Assembly (NCBI GenBank): GCA_947175225.1 | Contig: CAMWLX010000250.1 | Location: 1-5,458, forward strand | Direction: 5' to 3' | DNA: 5,458 bases | Source: an uncultured Porphyromonadaceae bacterium | GTDB taxonomy: Bacteria; Bacteroidota; Bacteroidia; Bacteroidales; Muribaculaceae | Made by a program: the position numbers and the translations under genes | Shown here: positions 5,385 to 5,458 of the stretch, in pieces | Layout: the number at the start of each line of letters is the position of its first letter | Position numbering within the stretch: position 1 is the stretch's first letter | The notes under the pieces: generated by a model | Told to the model about the DNA's origin: nothing | Seen by the model: only the letters and a program-made list of their open reading frames with translations | Databases searched by the model: none

Positions 5385-5458
5385 TTTAATTCCTAATTCA
5401 TTATTACAATGATTCGGTAAAAATTATTGAAGTTATTGAAAATTAGGTTAATATATTG

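Overview
The window looks like chromosomal DNA from a gut-type Bacteroidales bacterium (Bacteroidaceae/Muribaculaceae-like; the genus cannot be fixed from this sequence). The evidence is a textbook Bacteroidetes promoter (TTTG-N20-TAAATTTG) in front of the DUF389 gene, start codons preceded by A/T-rich sequence rather than strong Shine-Dalgarno sites, and a sigma factor of a type I associate with this order.

All five genes lie on the minus strand. From right to left (direction of transcription) they are: a metallo-beta-lactamase-fold hydrolase (4596-5384); a REP-associated tyrosine transposase, RAYT, of the Y1/HUH type (3458-4420); a complete ECF-type sigma factor (2403-2912); a DUF389 membrane protein (602-1966); and the first 51 codons of a second, nearly identical sigma factor that runs off the left edge (1-155).

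Two structures stand out. First, the RAYT gene is bracketed by two diverged copies of a ~105 bp composite palindrome (3332-3434 and 4488-4593), built from a core TTTCACC-N2-4-CGACAAAC in two inverted copies plus one internal copy. A third, solitary arm (572-597) sits at the 3' end of the DUF389 gene. All three lie 2-23 bp beyond a stop codon. This is the layout expected of a RAYT with its own REP-like repeats, apparently a Bacteroidales version. Second, the sigma gene is duplicated together with more than 400 bp of upstream DNA. The copies are about 2.76 kb apart, and recognisable homology stops inside the REP-like arm, so the repeat probably marks the duplication breakpoint. The shared leader holds an ECF-like promoter candidate (GAAAC-N17-CGTT) and a 15-nt motif present twice, exactly 86 bp apart, in both copies.

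Intergenic space is large. 156-601 and 2913-3457 are the duplicated sigma leaders plus REP-like elements. 1967-2402 holds the DUF389 promoter, a strong stem-loop terminator, degenerate tandem repeats and a 7-bp triplet repeat. 4421-4595 is mostly the second composite palindrome. No tRNA, rRNA, CRISPR array or classical insertion sequence was seen. I see no sign that the five genes form one pathway; the link between them is the repeat system and the sigma duplication.
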